From contig NC_091930.1 in the NCBI RefSeq assembly GCF_041260155.1, forward strand, positions 14,814,156-14,878,155: DNA of 64,000 nt. The letters run 5' to 3'. The position numbers and the translations under genes are program-made. Shown here piece by piece: positions 12,501 through 24,299 of this stretch. Source of the DNA: Ptychodera flava (lineage: Eukaryota; Hemichordata; Enteropneusta; Ptychoderidae). Within the stretch, counting starts at the first letter, position 1; every line of letters starts with the position of its first letter. Under the pieces are notes generated by a model, which was not told the DNA's origin, made no database searches, and worked only from the letters and a program-made list of their open reading frames with translations.

Positions 12501-15500
12501 GGCCACTGCATGCGGGTAATTATTTCGGGTTTTGCTATGTTGAATAAGTCTAAAATGACGAAGTACAAGCCATTTGAGAAGGCCCGGACATTTTCCGGAG
12601 TAAGATTCGCGCTAAGATTCTTGCTGTTAGTCTCGACGTAGCTTGTCAGTTCATTCAAGACTAGGTTCGATGCTGTCGTGTTGAACCATTCCGAAACGTC
12701 CGGTTCTTTCTCTGGGGGCGCTGCAGCCTGAGTAAAATAAACGACGAGTTGGAGATGAAAGTTCGTATTTGGTAAAATATTGTTTCAAGTCCTGAAAAAG
12801 TTCGGTTGGAATCTCTCGGGCAAAAAAACAAAAAACAAACCAAAACAAAAACCAAAAATCTATATATTTACTGTTGTGTGCAGTCTCTTAGTATAAATTG
12901 ATAATGGATTGACCTTTTCATATCATTGACAGAGACATGGCTAACGAAACCTAATAATTTTTTTCATGCTCAAGAATTTTAATCGCCATATTCAAAAGTG
13001 TATATTTGCAAAACTGTGCGAGTAAATATCATATTAAGAACTTATATCAGATAACTGGGTAGTTACCATACCACTTCTATTGCATGAAAATCGAATATAA
13101 GGGCGCAATACCAAGATGACATAAACCAGATCGCGTCAGTAATATTGCAAGAAAAGGTTACAAACTTGGCAACTGACGTCACCATTTCCAAACACTCGAT
13201 GATGTGACAGAATCTCACAATGACTTACGCGCTTTCCCATGGCATAGAAAAAGAAGATATAGGATATCCAGTACAGTGAGATTTGTATGATATCCAGGAC
13301 ATTCCAGGAATCCTGGCAGTATTCATGTAATCCACCGGACCATATCTCCTTCACCTCTCTCCAGGTTATCCCTGTTGACCATATCACATAAAGAAAAAAT
13401 CGATGGAATCTGGCAAGATATCTGTCATATATGAAGACCTTGGACATGGTCGATGATTTATTTCATCGACATGACAAGTTTACTGCAATAAAACTGACGG
13501 AAAGGTAGTGGACGCCGGCCTTTGAGATTTTTTTTTGCCCCGACCGGACACTTAGAATTTAACCACACGTTTCCGTATGCGGTCCGCGGTGGCTCATTTT
13601 TGCAGCCTGTGTAGTAAACAAATTTCTTACGGCCCTGTTGTTAGGAAAATTTTGCATTTTATTGTTCTCGTGGGGTTATCACAATGTTTAACATGCCATT
13701 TGTAAGTCGAAATATCTGTAGATTTTAGTGATAATTTATTTCTTTAATCACAAACTTTGCGCAATGACTTATGATTCTATTCTTGATCATGAAAACATGG
13801 TGGTTCAAAATTTCCTTGAGGACAGTTAAAATTTTAACATTTTTGAGACGAGTTATTGCCTCAAATGGGAATAAAGCGAAAGATGTGTGTGATGTTACTA
13901 TATCCATTATTCAAGAATCCCTCCCGGTTATAGGGTATGAAAGCCGGCTACTGAATCGTATACGATATTGTAGAAAGTTACTGGTCAGATCATTCAAGAA
14001 ATTCTATGAGAGATATTAAGATATCGTGGACAAAAGTGAGACTCCTGGCGCTCAAATAACGATTGATATTATGAATTAGTGAAGCGAATTATTAAATTTC
14101 ATCACTCACAAATTGGTCAATATTGGGCTACTAATCCTGACGGGTGCGGTCCCGCTTGCAGCGTATGCTTAATCATTCCTGACACCTGGTACCACCACTT
14201 TACATTAGTTTTTCAGGATTTTTCAACTCAATGTTGCAAAAAAATCAATAGACCTGGTGTAATTTGTTTCGCCTTGAATGGCCACGATTATTGGACCAGT
14301 TTTGGTGTCACAATGCAGTCATTGACCCCAAAGCAACGGCGATAGACTCACCGACAATGAAAATCAGCATGACGATTTCCACCTGCGTAGGGTTCCTTCC
14401 GTGACCTTCGTCCAGCAAGGTCAGGAATTCTTTGGCCTTGCTGGTGTTACCTTTAGACGTCGGGATGAAGGCGGCGAACCCAACCTGGTCCCATGTCTCC
14501 ACTCTCAACAAGACCAGTATTATTAAGAAGAGAAAGGCGAGCGAGGAGGCGACGTGCATTAGAAACTTTACGAACCTGTGAAGAAAACAACACAACAATT
14601 ATTGGAGAAACTAAATTAGCCGATAAAATCATTTTAGTACACTATATTTAGTACCATTTTATTACGTTTGTTTTAGTGAATATTTCATGTAATATTAAAA
14701 AGTTTTTTATAACTTTCTTATGTAATCTTCAGGTGACTGGCAAACCTAGCAATGATTTTAAACTAAGAGCATCCCTAACTTTTCTAAATTGATAAAATGC
14801 GGCATTGAGTTACATTTCACTATCTCATGATCAGAGCCTTCAGCCATGAGATTGAAGTTTGCTAGAATTGTTTGATGAATAAGTTGCTGCGGAACTCTTA
14901 TTAAGTGTAGCCATAGACAATAGAAAAAAAGGTAATTTAAGTTAACTTTCTACTGTCTCAGATATATATGATCGCACTTAATATTTGGTCAGTGAAACCC
15001 CCCAGCAACTTGTGTAGCTTTGGCAGTCCAAAGAAATTCAAAAACGTTTCCTTTCTTGGACGAGAAATTATAACAATTTTGAACAGGACAGTTGTACGGA
15101 ATGGCTTCTCTGCGTTCAGTTCAATGGATATGACGGACCGAACAACTGGTACCGTAAATTTGATGTCGGAGGTCATACACATGCCATCGGTGAAATCGAC
15201 CACTCTTGGGGAAATGGAAGATAATCGTCACTACCACAGAGTAAGATAGACAGAGTAGCAACACTTGCATGCCTTTTGTTCCATGGTCGTCTCGGTAGAC
15301 TATTGGCTTTTCATATTAAAATGAGCTCCAAAGGTGTTAAACTTTTTGGAGGCTTTGTTTGTGGTTGATGATTACGCGAGATTATGCGAAAAATACGACG
15401 AGATGGCATCGTACTGCCAGTCGCGTAGCAACCATAGTTACTTTGTGAGCTCTCAAGCCAGAATCACTACTTCACGCCAATCAAAACATAACACGGCAGC

Positions 15501-18500
15501 AGTTTCATAAACATGTCCTTCCTTGACGCACGTGTGAAAAAGGGTACGACTGACCGTAAACCATTGAGTAAAACCAGACAGTATCGATAAAAGACTTTCA
15601 AATTTGGTTCAAACACACTCATTATATATTCATAAAAATATGAGAGGAATTTTTAAAACTGTAAAACTCGTTTTCCTGAAGCTCAAAACACTCCCGTTTT
15701 CGCCAGCACGTCAATTCTGCTCAGCACCACACGACAACAACAACACAAACTTTGCCGAACATACTTTCGCTTAACAATTGGCGAAAATCCGAAAACTACC
15801 GAAGGATTCATGGTCGGCACTCTTCGGAAAAGAGAGGCGCGAGCAACCTGAGGCGAGGCGAACATGGATGGGTTACGTAACCGCTTCACGCCTTAAACAA
15901 TACCCGTTGCCACTCTATCTATCTTTCTCTATGTCACTAGTGACCGTGAACTCTCTGCAATGATCAACCAATACGAAACGGTCGGGGAAAATTTCCGGTT
16001 TCGGCGCTATGTTCTGAAACACCGTTTCAAAAACCCATTATGGATTAGAGTGAAAGAATGATGATATTTTCGGTATCAAATTAAACATGTTGTGCCGTCC
16101 TCTGAAGTATGGTACCTTGCACCCTTAACCAAATAGCATGCATTTTAGGTAAGATGTCGGACATTATGTTACTGTTTGCTCTATGATGATGGTTGTGTGC
16201 GTACGAGGTCGCGGTCAGCTGGCTCAAGATATCAAGGTTTTGTGTTTATGATAGATATAATATGAAAGTTCCAAAATAGTTTCCAAGAGATAAACTCCGA
16301 CACCTTCAAAATAAACCTTTTAACGACATAATAAACTGTTGTCTTTTCTCGTCACCAAGCAGACGACATATGCACTTTTCTTTTCGAATACTTACGGTGT
16401 GTGTATAAGCTCATTCAGTCTCTTGAATGGCCAGACGATGTAGGCTAGGGATAGAAATGGATATCCGAACATAACTGCCAGACGAAAAGGACTTTGTGAG
16501 TGGACGAATAGTCTTCCCAGTCTTTGAGGCCGTAGTACCAACGGTTATAGAGAAGCTGTTGGCAGTTAGGATGGGTCACGAACTGAAAAAAAAGAAATTA
16601 TATATTTCGTCATTTGCCGTATTGATGTATCAGTGTTTGAAGAATAAATACCTTTCATAAATAATTTTTGGGAGCTCCATCTATTGTTTTAGAAGAAGTC
16701 TTATAGTTTGAGGATAGCTTAATAGATTCATAATGATTATATAATCATAACATAGTATTTGGCAGTAAAAACGACAGAGAGACAGACAGAGACAGAGACA
16801 GACAGACAGGCAGACAGACAGACAGACAGAGAAAGGGATTGTTGATGGTTGAGTGTTGGAGTGAGTATACATTTGAAAGGAAAGATAACCTAGCACTATG
16901 ATCACAATACCTTTTTCTGTTCATATTTGACAGCCTCGAGTGCTTTGTGAGGTTTTATCGTATCAATGGCCTCCGCGTTGCGCCACACTTGCGGACCGTG
17001 CGTCAAAACAGTGGTAATTTCATGCTCGTTGCGCGTGTGGGTGAGTAAGTCGGCGGCGAACTGCTCGCAGTCCTCCCGCAGTTTTTCGTACTCCTGACCG
17101 AAGTGCACTTCTCTCTTGGCCATCTTTTGCAGCTTGTGGCTGAGTTGGAAAGCCCGGCTGATCGGGTCTTTGCTGGTCAGGCAGATGTAGGATTCGCTGG
17201 TCAAGGCCCTGTACATCTGTAGCTGCTTCAGGGAACGAGACAGACCGTGCGTTTTGCAAAGTTTGTCTTCTTGCTCGGCGGACTCGAGATTCGCGCCATT
17301 GTTCAACAAAATCTGTAAATGATCGTGAGTAGATTTAAGAGATTTCCCTCAGGTGTTGTGAGTTTGAATATGTTAATGGTGAAATAAAATTTTAAGGTAA
17401 CATGGTCACTCGTTAAGTAATAAAAGAACAAGCTACAAAAATAAGTAAATCAATCGATAGAATGAATAAATAAATAAAACAAATAAATAGACGAATTAAA
17501 CAAACATAAACGAAAACGATAAGTAAATTTATAGAGTACTTTTAGTGCATGAAGAAGTAATGCTAATAATTGGTAAATGCAGGATAACATTACATGACTT
17601 TTTAAATTATAGCTATGTTGAATTTCGTCTTTTGGTAGGAACATGACAAAAGGAGACGATACTATATTTACTAGACCAACTACTGAAGGACCACTAAGAC
17701 AGTAACATATACCAAAGTATGAAACTGAGATGTGATATTTGCTCTTGTCGGAGAATACATGATATGCGCATGTCAACCCACCTTGCATACGTCATAGTTA
17801 TTGCGATGTGCTCCGAGTATGATTGGTGTCACACCAGGTGGGAATTCCTTACTATCGGTACTGCCATTGATGACGTCATGTCCTCTATCCTGATGGGTGA
17901 GAGTCCAGTAGGGAACAAGGAAATAAGCAGCTGATTATGCAATCGAGCCATATACCTTATTATTAAATCCCCTGTAGCTGTAACTCTTGAACTTTGTCAA
18001 CCTGAAAAAAGCTTTGTATTTCTCTGGTTTTCTTTAAATTCTACAGATTTAAAGGATATAGTCTTCTACTACTGAAAGATTGGACAAGTAAATTTAAATT
18101 TTAACCGTTATTTTGATTTCCCGCCATTTTTAAAATTGGTAATATTACAAAGAAAACATAGCATATGGTGTCCAAGTGGAGACCATTCAGCACTATGCAT
18201 TATATTTGACTACTCTATTGTTTATGTGAAGATTCCAATGCATATATGCACTGCGTATTGAATTTTTGCTTTATTTGCATGAGGGCGGCCATTTTATGTT
18301 TGGGCAAACATTTTTATTTATCTTGCTCAAAATTGCACATGTAGTCACAGTTTATTCTACCCGTCTAAACACCCCTCAATGAGTACATTCCCATGAACTT
18401 GTTTAAGTTTGGCAGTAAACGCACACAAAATAATTCAAAAAGATACAGCTATCAGGCCTTTAAGGATCATGTATCGTGCTTTATTGAAAAAATTCTTTGG

Positions 18501-19615
18501 TAGCCAAAATTTGTTAATGGTATTTTTTATTAATTTAGTAACTCTCAATTTTTGTTAAACGGCGTCACTGAGTCTACTTTTTTTAACAAGGTTGTAAATT
18601 TCAGTCTTTCCGTTTAACCTTTCGCTGACAATCTCGCTGTGAAATATGGATATTTGTTCAACCTTATTCCCAGTGTCACTCCAAGCACGATTTACGAGTA
18701 GAATTATCTGGGGAAAAGAACAATCTATCCTTTAAATAGTCGCAACGGAATGCCTCTCTAGCAGAACAAACACAAAGACGTATTATTGTTTGATATAAAA
18801 CGGTGACATTAGTTATGTTTTAATCATCAAACACCAAATAGAAAACCCTTTGATAAATATTTGTTGAAGAAAATTTTAAAAATGTAGATAAAACAACCCT
18901 TGATACTTTTTTGTGAAATTGATCAGCAATGAATCATAATATGTATGATCATGATCAATAAGTATCTCTATAGACTGTTCATTTTGGGGGACAGAAGATA
19001 AATGTATCCTAACGCCATGGTACCACAGTCCCCGCGAAATGGTAAGATGATTTAATAAAAATAATACATTACATTCTTACCTTACGTCGACAATTATAGT
19101 TCCCTCTTACCTTAAGAGTCTGTGCATGCTCACAAATGACCGCGACAGCTTTGACGAATCCAGTATCAACGGCTCGCAGCAAGGCGTTTCCGATATTTAC
19201 ATGGTGTTGTAATAAACTCCTCAGGATATCTGAAGTGAAATCAGATATATATTTGAAAATGAGCATTTCACATAGAGGGTTGGTATTTTACTCGTGAAAA
19301 TGTTAGAATGTAATTTTGGAAAACATGAAAAAGCTATGATGCGTAGTCTCATTTGACGAGTAAACTGCATAAAAAAAACATCCACAAGTTAGAAAATGTT
19401 TGTAATTCTATATGAACTCTACATAGCTACCTAGCTGTCTGTTGATAATGGCAATATCTGCAGCATCCAGCCATTGCTGTCCTCCACATTTTTGTTAAAG
19501 TCGGCGTCTCGGAGAAACCCTTGACGGCTGCAGCGTCACCTTTCTCCACAGCCTCCAGGTAGGCTCTCTCCTTGTCGCTTGTCAACATAGTGGCATCGTC
19601 AGCGTCGTTGGCCAT
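6343..19615 (-). CDS. TRPC-type cation channel, gene B (13 exons, frameshifted)
   Basis: Complete TRPC gene, tail-to-tail with gene A. Exons (5' to 3' on the minus strand): 19615-19431, 19229-19111, 17889-17782, 17312-16911, 16582-16396, 14575-14352, 13371-13229, 12727-12199, 10416-10221, 9468-9305, 8492-8451, 7638-7505, 6511-6343. They encode ankyrin repeats, the linker-helix region ([14 protein letters not shown]), pre-S1 and S1, S2-S3 ([15 protein letters not shown]), S4-S5, pore (TLFWSLFGL), S6, TRP box ([14 protein letters not shown]) and a C-terminal coiled coil. Where tested, exon phases agree. Single-base losses break exon 1 (twice), exon 5 (near 16507) and exon 10 (near 9370), so as written the gene cannot give a full channel. 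All other exons are open and splice sites are intact, so base-calling error is as likely as recent decay. Confidence 0.9.
7084..7422. mobile_element. TTAA-flanked MITE, family 2, copy 2
   Basis: A 339 bp element in the last intron of gene B, TTAA at 7080-7083 and 7423-7426. Ends GGTGGAACGCGTCTCGGG and CGAGGCGCATACGAC. It shares the internal block GGGATGGCGG with copy 1. Confidence 0.76.
7505..7638 (-). CDS. TRPC gene B exon 12: C-terminal coiled-coil start
   Basis: Acceptor GACTTTCAG, donor [32 protein letters not shown], then an acidic patch, then [13 protein letters not shown], the TRPC coiled-coil lead-in. Confidence 0.83.
7752..8315. mobile_element. Non-coding inverted-repeat element, about 560 bp
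   Basis: About 47 bp terminal inverted repeats in a gene B intron: GGGGCCGTGGATAATTAAAA at the left, the complement of GGGGGCCGTGGACAATTAAA at the right, both continuing through GCGCAC and GTAAACGCAAC. It has no coding potential. The target duplication is unclear because of T/A runs at the edges. Confidence 0.72.
8451..8492 (-). CDS. TRPC gene B micro-exon 11
   Basis: Acceptor CCCCTTAG, donor [23 protein letters not shown]; 42 nt, phase 0 on both sides, collinear with 3284-3325 of gene A. Confidence 0.78.
9305..9468 (-). CDS. TRPC gene B exon 10: TRP box, one frameshift
   Basis: Acceptor TGGCTTAG, donor [29 protein letters not shown], then APPFNIIP; the frame then slips by one base near 9370 and continues as [20 protein letters not shown], the basic segment expected after NIIPS. 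Confidence 0.83.
9761..9993. mobile_element. TTAA-flanked MITE, family 3
   Basis: A 233 bp element in a gene B intron, TTAA at 9757-9760 and 9994-9997. Ends GGGATACAGTCGTCGGAACT and the complement of GGGGAAGCAGTCGTCGGAAC are inverted repeats. Short related pieces (GTCGTCGGA..., ATATGGGACCCATGTG) occur near 32086-32130. Confidence 0.76.
10221..10416 (-). CDS. TRPC gene B exon 9: pore and S6
   Basis: Acceptor TCCACCAG, donor [29 protein letters not shown], then GVEADHG, then S6 with [17 protein letters not shown]. 196 nt, same as the gene A pore exon. Confidence 0.9.
10573..11875. mobile_element. 1.3 kb non-autonomous DNA transposon with 7 bp target duplication
   Basis: Inverted termini TAGGGTGGCCAA and TTGGCCACCCTA, with ATATTAG directly repeated at 10566-10572 and 11876-11882. 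No open frame of note. It sits in the gene B intron between the S5 and pore exons. A 7 bp duplication would suit an hAT-like mechanism, but the superfamily is not certain. Confidence 0.75.
12199..12727 (-). CDS. TRPC gene B exon 8: S3-S4 loop, S4, linker, S5
   Basis: Acceptor TTTTACTCAG, donor GATGG|GTGAG. Contains [35 protein letters not shown] and S5 ending LTQLYKFY. Cysteines in the following loop could form the pore-loop disulfide. Confidence 0.9.
13229..13371 (-). CDS. TRPC gene B exon 7: S3 region
   Basis: Acceptor GTCAACAG, donor [29 protein letters not shown], then [20 protein letters not shown], matching WSECKELW...LWNVLDF of TRPC proteins. Confidence 0.88.
14352..14575 (-). CDS. 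TRPC gene B exon 6: S1-S2 region
   Basis: Acceptor TTCACAG, donor [29 protein letters not shown] (TRPC SPFMKF-type start and S2 helix), a loop, then [11 protein letters not shown] at the start of the next helix. Confidence 0.87.
14576..16395. other. Gene B intron with unrecognised ORF-like stretches
   Basis: Large intron between exons 5 and 6. Open frames on both strands between 14958 and 15249 overlap each other and match no family I recognise. No splice-consistent coding signal. Confidence 0.4.
16396..16582 (-). CDS. TRPC gene B exon 5: pre-S1 and S1, one frameshift
   Basis: Acceptor CTGAAAAA on the plus strand (CAG), donor CACC|GTAAGT. First part [19 protein letters not shown] (TRPC pre-S1). 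After KDWEDYS the frame moves by one base and continues as [18 protein letters not shown], the S1 helix. The shift is at about 16507. Confidence 0.82.
16771..16833. repeat. (GACA)n microsatellite
   Basis: GACAGACA units with GAGA interruptions in the gene B intron between exons 4 and 5. Open frames here are artefacts of the repeat. Confidence 0.85.
16911..17312 (-). CDS. TRPC gene B exon 4: last ankyrin repeat and linker helices
   Basis: Acceptor TTTACAG, donor AAG|GTATTG. Starts [14 protein letters not shown]; then the TRPC linker-helix block, with [18 protein letters not shown] and [15 protein letters not shown], and ends in AVKYEQKK. Fully open. Confidence 0.9.
17782..17889 (-). CDS. TRPC gene B exon 3: ankyrin repeat
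   Basis: Acceptor ACCCATCAG, donor AAG|GTGGGT. Encodes [19 protein letters not shown] then [17 protein letters not shown], the conserved TRPC ankyrin segment (EFPPDVTPIILAAHQNNYE type). Confidence 0.85.
17890..19110. other. Gene B intron 2
   Basis: 1.2 kb AT-rich intron between ankyrin exons. A GGCGGCCATTTTATG-type block near 18286 resembles text seen in family 2 MITEs, so an old element may be present, but I could not define its ends. Confidence 0.4.
19111..19229 (-). CDS. TRPC gene B exon 2: ankyrin repeat
   Basis: Acceptor CACTTCAG, donor AAG|GTAAGA. Encodes [18 protein letters not shown] then [17 protein letters not shown], the TRPC ankyrin signature (IGDALL in vertebrate family members). 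Confidence 0.87.
19431..19615 (-). CDS. TRPC gene B exon 1: start and first ankyrin repeat
   Basis: ATG at 19615-19613; donor CTAG|GTAGCT. It begins [20 protein letters not shown], then an ankyrin helix pair. Two one-base losses (after the codons for AVK, near 19525, and at AATGG, near 19458) put the ankyrin motif [15 protein letters not shown] into another frame. A duplicated, differently broken copy lies at 25890-26077. Confidence 0.8.
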
Positions 19616-21371
19616 GATCCTATGTGTGTCATCACGTCTCCAAACCAAATTGGTTTATGATGCTGGAATAGGATTACGATTGTTCAAGTAAGGAACGTTT
19701 TTCTGCATTCTGTAAATTTAATTATGTTATCCAAATATTGACAACTTATTCAGCAATGATGGTCAAACATAAACATGCCTATACGAACTGAATTTCAAAC
19801 CACCCTTTATTTCGATCGTACACTATTACCCAAGTATGAGATAAATTGGTAATCATTTTATCTTCTGTTTACAAGTTTTCTATCTAAATATACTCAGGTA
19901 AACGTACTGTTATCTAGAAACTAGAACACGGACTTTCGATGATAAATTGTTGTCGAGACATTTAAAAGTCAACACCTTAAAATGGTTACTTTATGTCGTT
20001 GTTTTAGTTCAAGATTTTCTTTGATCTTACGACGGAATCGTCAAACTGATGCTACCAAGGGTCAATTATTAAATTTCAATTTGATTTTATTCCCTAACTT
20101 ACATGTAATTAATACCTTAGTCAGTTACCTCCTCAATCACTTACCTTCTTATTTTGTGCCTATTGAACACATATACCTTATTCGGCGAAATACGCTAGAA
20201 TGGGACATTTTCGACGGAACGAATACTTCTGATTTATTTAAATACTACAAATGTCGGAGCAGATACAGAGAATCTAATTACATGACCTTTGACCCGTCAT
20301 TGGACGCAAAAGAATGCTGTTAGTTTTTACATTTGTTTCCCAGAAATAATTGTTTCAGCGTACGCTCTTGTACCTCAACGCTAAATCTTTACAGAAACCG
20401 TCGGGCCCTTCTGTTGACAATGATATGGTCTTTATCTTTGCAAAAAAGAACCTAAACTATTTTGAGCTTTCTGACTGGCGAGTTCACGACTTTGGTCTCG
20501 GTTTGATGTATGTGTAGCGAGTGTGGAATACCAAACGTAGTTGAGACGTTCATTGTACAGCTTGGTTTTGAAGTCGGATTCAACATCTGTGAAATGCATT
20601 GATTTATAGTGTAGGATAGCAATAACTCTAACAAACAATTCGTCGGTCAAGCAAAGTGCAGACTATCGCCTGCTCTGTAAACGACGGGGTGGATGCCATC
20701 GTTTGCGGAGCATTTCACGACTGTCATTTAAATCACTTTGCTATTTTCCACGCATGGAAATATGCACAATTCGTATTATTTATTAAATTTCGAAACGTCT
20801 TATAACCCGAGGTCTCGGAGAAAATCTTATAGATATGGCGGTTCCTTTCGTTTACGAGTTGGCATAAATAGCCAAGTTACCCTAGATTGACATACAGAGA
20901 CAGATCGTAAAAATGCATACATTTTTAGTAGGTCAAGTAAACTATAGGCATAGCATCCTGATAATAAAAATTTGAATAATGAAAATTGATAACAAAGGTC
21001 CATTATTCCAATGAAGACACACTTTGAACTTCTAAGCTCGGCCAGAACAGTTTTGAGTTGGCTGTTTTACAATCCACAGCTATATCGCATAAGTAGAAGA
21101 CACACATACACACTCCGCTTGTTCGCGATATAAGAAGCGTCCTGTCGAATTATACACTTGTCTAATGAACACCGTGAGGTGCTAGGTAACGCACAGCCAG
21201 CAACTGCTGCCGGGAAAAGCCAAGCGATCCGAGAAAAGCCAAGCGATTAGGGACCAGTCTATACATGTGTATATTTACTGAAATTATAATGTATATTGTC
21301 AAGCTTTATAACAATATCGTCTATTTGTCTTTCTTAAATAGTAGGATATATCGGTAGACGACAGAAACGAC

Positions 21372-21472
21372 AGACGGACAGACAGACAGACAGCAGGCAG
21401 ACATATAGACAGATAGATGAATTGATGGATCAGTAGGAAGATAGATAGACAGACAGAGATAGACAGAGATAG
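21372..21472. repeat. GACA/GATA microsatellite
   Basis: Mixed GACA and GATA units; the duplicate at 27890-28200 has expanded into a long GATA array. Confidence 0.8.
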
Positions 21473-23483
21473 ATTACCAAGTAAATAATTATCCCCGAAT
21501 CTCTATATTGATGATTGCAAGTGAGAAAGTCTATGCTCTCGTCATACCTTAAAGACCTACGCAACCTAGATATAATTGTCAGCGACCATAAAGAGTAAAG
21601 CTTCGTAGCAAGTATCCATACTCTGAGTCGGTAATTGATACAACATCATAAAACAACACTAAGGGATGAATTAGCTCGTTAATATGATCATACTGTAGGG
21701 TGGGGTCACCCAATTCCCCAATACAGTCTGCTGGTCAAGAATGTCTTACTAGATGTGCGTAATTCCAGAAACAACTCAGAAGCACTACGTTTTTAATTCA
21801 CGAGAAACTTCTTGATCTCAATCGGAAAGTCAATCTACGGAAATGCCTTCTTTGTTCACCAAGATGTTTGTTTTGTTTTGTTTTGTTTTTGGGGGACGGG
21901 GTTTTCCTGAACATTATTGTATGTGATCTTTGAAATGAAGGTTATTCTTCATGGACGAAAACTTTGGCGAAGGCCAGTATTGTTTTCAGCATTTACAAAA
22001 TTCACTATACATTATTGATTTTGTTAGATCAGCGAAAAAATACACTTTGAATAATGTTGGACTTCTAAAACACTCTATTAATATCTGCTTCGTGTTCTTG
22101 GTAGGAATGAAAGGTATGTTAGTGATTAATCGTACATCTGGGACAATGTAGTGAAAGAATGACGTTACACTCGCAGACTAGGATTATCTTCAATGAGAGT
22201 TGCTATAATGTTTGACACAATTTCGTCTATTAGTCGAGGATACGTATCTGTGCATAATATACAATTTAATCGTCAATAGATTCCAGTTCAGATTACTAAA
22301 GTTCTACTGTCAAAGATGACATCGGACTCTGTACACATACAAGCTCTGCAAATAAATTGGCTTTTCAACTTGGTGGTAGAAAAAAAAATATCTGAGAATC
22401 GGAACTTCGGAAGAGAAATACTTCAAAAGTAATAACTTACGGAACTTTACAGGGTCAATGAGTAAGATCATTTGTAAATAGTAACGCAGAGATGGCTGTT
22501 ATTTGAATCAGATCTTCCCCTCACTGTGCATCTTACTATGCGATGGGCTGCTTCAACGATAAAGCTTAAATCGCAAGTCAAATTCTCGGGATATTTACCG
22601 CACATTAACAACGTGATATTTATTGTCAGCAAGTGTTGACACAAAGCAGGGGATCAATATATTCTACTAGCGTTCCTAAATGCTTTAGAATTTTGGGTGA
22701 CATCCAGGATGACTTATTGAGGTCAAATCGGCGGATAATCACGCGTCACCAATTTCGATGTGCTGATGACGTAATACATCGGAGGTAACCTATTATTCAA
22801 GAATGGCGACACAAATGTCTACGATTTTGCAGCGTTGATGGCAAAGAAATTTTCTCATTCAATATACTATTATGATTAAACAGAGGTGAAAGCGTCGGGA
22901 CGAACGGTTCTCTGTGCCAAGAAGATTCAGTGAGGGAGGGAGGGAGGGAGTTAATAGTCTTTTTGAAATGTGAGGTTATCCCACCTAGAAAAAATGGGAT
23001 GAACATGTCACGTGATAAACTGAATGCGATATTCATTTCAAAATATAGCAATAAAGAAACGCTCGCATGACTATAGTAGAGCTATGGTTTTCTCAGCGAT
23101 GAATTTAGAAAATTCAAAAAACGTTCATGCAAATTTCCAATTTGTAATATTCGACAGTTTTGTTTCTCTAAATTTTGCAACATCACAGTTCCTAATGCAG
23201 AATATAGGAATGTAGGAAAAACACGGCGAAAAAGCGGGAAATGTTATGAATAATGACAAAACATATTAAGAATTATAATCGTAAGTCAGAATGCCAGTTT
23301 CAAAAGTATAAAATTCTCAACGAAATGGTATGTGCGTTCTCATTTAATTTACATCAGTTAAATTCAACAATAGATTATCTAAGCTAATTAACTTACATCA
23401 ATTTTTTATTCATTGCTTCTGAATAATATTTACATACTCTATTTATGCGATGATACGTTCAAACTCTCTCTCCGTCCCTCGCG

Positions 23484-23520
23484 CCTCTCTCTCTCTCTCT
23501 CTCTCTCTCTCCGCTCTCTC
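23484..23520. repeat. (CT)n microsatellite
   Basis: About fourteen CT units; replaced by a (GTCT)n tract at the same place in the right duplicate (about 30197-30240). Confidence 0.85.
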
Positions 23521-24299
23521 GTAAATACAACAAAAATTAAGGGCCATCGTGCACATCTTAGTTATTGAGAAGCAAGTTACCTTCAATTTACCTATATTAG
23601 AAATTCAAAATGGCCGCTATCGCTGCAACAACTCAATGTGGAAACATGAATTTTCAATAATCACCAAAAGTAAGACTGTGGGCAAAGTGCGCATGCACAG
23701 AAAGTATATCAGAAGAGAAGTATACAAGTTTTACAGTCCCAATATATGTCCTCGAGGCGTTCTCTATTTCTCGTGTCTGCGAGTGTTGCAACAGACATTT
23801 CATCACGTGATTAGAGCAACCTCCCGATCGAAGCGATATCAGCGGTCCTGGTTAAGTAATGGGCTAAAGCGTAATGGTTTCAGCAGCTGGCCGACATTTG
23901 TACTGATTCCATACTTCAGGTTTATCTGGTCGATAATAAATCCTAAACAGGCTGCCAAACTCTAACGTTACTTGTCTTAAATTAATTGTTAAAACCGCAC
24001 ACAAACAGTATCTGAAGTTATCACCACTTTCTAACGATTTACGAAAATTGTTTGTCAAACATGATAAGGCCACTGAAAGAAAATTATTTGCTTGCCGTCC
24101 CCTGATTATTGAAAAACCTACCAGTCAGCCATGGAAAAAAACAACCACAGACAAAAACACACAAGTGTATTGACATAATCTCAGTTTTAATTCGATTTCT
24201 TTTTGAAAAAAAAATCATTTTATTTGCAATAGTGTTAACATTGTGTTTATTTTCTTAATTTTCTCGAAAAACCTATAAGTACGCGGAAGGCAAACAAAT

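Larger units (their letters stand above)
19616..24299. other. Non-coding 5' flank of TRPC gene B
   Basis: 4.7 kb without a recognised gene. It includes a GACA/GATA tract (21372-21472) and a CT tract (23488-23520). Open frames at 20432-20650 (-) and 23549-23965 (+) do not stay open in the duplicate at 26937-27350 and 30120-30691, which argues against coding. Confidence 0.5.

Noticed and set aside
13771..14019. 82-codon + strand ORF inside a TRPC gene B intron
   Set aside because: No family match, AT-rich composition, no splice context.
20432..20650. 72-codon minus-strand ORF
   Set aside because: It shifts frame in the duplicate at about 27050-27230 and has no recognised motif.
23549..23965. 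138-codon ORF
   Set aside because: The duplicated locus at 30270-30691 is interrupted by stops and indels, and no family is recognised.
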